Part shown: positions 41,948-42,625 of the stretch, one piece after another | How the letters are laid out: each line of letters starts with the position of its first letter | Position numbering within the stretch: position 1 is the first letter of the stretch | Assembly: GCA_027487575.1 (NCBI GenBank) | Contig: JAIYDJ010000018.1 | Coordinates: 1-42,625 of the forward strand | Origin: Rhodobacter sp. | GTDB lineage: Bacteria; Pseudomonadota; Alphaproteobacteria; Rhodobacterales; Rhodobacteraceae | Direction: 5' to 3' | Length of the DNA stretch: 42,625 nucleotides | Program-made: the position numbers and the translations under genes | Notes under the pieces: generated by a model | Seen by the model: only the letters and a program-made list of their open reading frames with translations | The model's database searches: none | What the model was told of the DNA's origin: nothing

Positions 41948-42625
41948 ATGAACACATCCAGTCCCGTCTTTGACGACCCTTCCGTCGATTCCGATCCGGC
42001 CACCGACCCGTCCGGCCATGGCTATCCCGTGGTCCGTCTGCGCCCCAAGGCCGAGGCGCGGGCGATAAGGCACGGGTTTCCATGGGTTTATGCCGATGAA
42101 CTGGTGACTGACCGGCGCACGCAGAACCTTGACCCCGGCGCGCTGGCCGTGCTGGAAGATGCCGAGCGGCGGGCTTTGGGGCTGGTCACGGTCAACACGA
42201 AATCCAAGATCATCTGCCGGATGCTGGACCGCGACCCTGCGGCGGTCATCGACGACGCATGGTTCGCGACGCGGTTGACCCGTGCCCTGACCCTGCGCGA
42301 ACGGCTGTACCCGAAGCCATTCTACCGGCTGGTGCACGCCGAGGCCGATGGACTGCCCGGCGTGGTCATCGACCGGTATGGCGATCTGGCTGTGATCCAG
42401 CCCAATGCCGCCTGGGCCGAAACGCATCTGTCCGCGCTCGAGTCGGCGCTGGCGCAGGTGACGGGTGTCACGACCATCCTGAAGAACGGCACGGGCCGGT
42501 CGCGGGGATTGGAGGGGCTGGCCGAAGAAACGACGGTCCTGCGCGGGGCGGTTGCGGGTTTGGTGCAGGTGCCGATGAACGGCGCGGTGTATCTGGCGGA
42601 TGTGACGGGCGGCCAGAAGACCGGG
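41948..42625 (+). CDS. Class I SAM-dependent rRNA methyltransferase, RlmI-like (partial)
   Basis: The first 226 codons of a gene cut by the right edge. The N-terminal PUA-like domain (residues 25-110: VVRLRPKAEARAIRHGFPWVYADE) and an RlmI/RlmK-type middle domain (GLPGVVIDRYGDLAVIQPNAAW) are present, and the sequence breaks off just inside the SAM-binding motif (DVTGGQKTG). The family methylates cytosine C5 of 23S rRNA. A weak AGAAAGG ribosome site precedes the ATG. The full gene should be about 390-400 codons. Confidence 0.9.
   Translation, partial: MNTSSPVFDDPSVDSDPATDPSGHGYPVVRLRPKAEARAIRHGFPWVYADELVTDRRTQNLDPGALAVLEDAERRALGLVTVNTKSKIICRMLDRDPAAVIDDAWFATRLTRALTLRERLYPKPFYRLVHAEADGLPGVVIDRYGDLAVIQPNAAWAETHLSALESALAQVTGVTTILKNGTGRSRGLEGLAEETTVLRGAVAGLVQVPMNGAVYLADVTGGQKTG

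Overview
The window is about 42.6 kb of GC-rich, gene-dense chromosome from an alphaproteobacterium, almost certainly a Rhodobacteraceae member (Rhodobacter/Gemmobacter/Tabrizicola/Paracoccus type). The evidence is codon use, the phaZ-phaC-phaP-phaR polyhydroxybutyrate locus with CTGC-N3/4-GCAG operators, the Entner-Doudoroff pair edd-eda, a DUF2852 protein, and the many ATGA/GTGA start-stop overlaps. I see no rRNA, tRNA, CRISPR array, phage gene or transposase. No stretch over 300 bases lacks a gene; the longest gap is 40923-41207 (285 bp).

Layout. (1) 1-2330, minus: a bufferin-type operon bufA-bufB-bufC-bufD (copper-binding RiPP precursor, DUF692/MNIO enzyme, DUF2063 partner, DoxX membrane protein), cut by the left edge. 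(2) 2539-4512, minus: thrS with its terminator. (3) 4640-7073, plus: three translationally coupled alpha/beta hydrolases, the third lacking the nucleophilic serine. (4) 7152-11574: the PHB module, phaZ divergent from phaC-phaP-phaR, with four PhaR-type operators, one inside the phaP promoter spacer. (5) 11578-22160: a LysR regulator, then a minus-strand gamma-glutamyl-amine (polyamine-like) catabolism and uptake cluster. It holds a polar amino acid ABC transporter, two glutamine-synthetase-like ligases, a class I glutamine amidotransferase, a PuuB-like FAD oxidase and a DegT aminotransferase. (6) 22262-25369, minus: PhnD-like binding protein, TerB-like protein, RlmJ and PPK2. (7) 25524-29871: TerC, then a second PuuB-like oxidase with a LysR regulator, divergent from glutaryl-CoA dehydrogenase. 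(8) 29895-32601, minus: the ilvB-ilvN acetohydroxyacid synthase operon with a Leu/Val/Ile-rich leader peptide and attenuator. ilvN is flanked by a 71-bp inverted repeat, 69/71 identical. (9) 32812-35221: GST, a VOC protein, Bpt and DUF2852. (10) 35389-40922: glnE with a small downstream gene, convergent with edd-eda. (11) 41208-42625, plus: a lipoprotein and an RlmI-like rRNA methyltransferase cut by the right edge.

How it works together. The window is mostly carbon and nitrogen housekeeping: PHB storage and mobilisation, the Entner-Doudoroff pathway, branched-chain amino acid synthesis, amine uptake and degradation, and adenylylation control of glutamine synthetase. The less ordinary parts are the bufferin operon, the inverted repeats around ilvN, the ilv attenuator, a recurring TTTTCTGCGAA inverted-repeat motif bounding the amine cluster, and GC hairpins placed after the first gene of two operons. 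I found no system that I can call wholly new.
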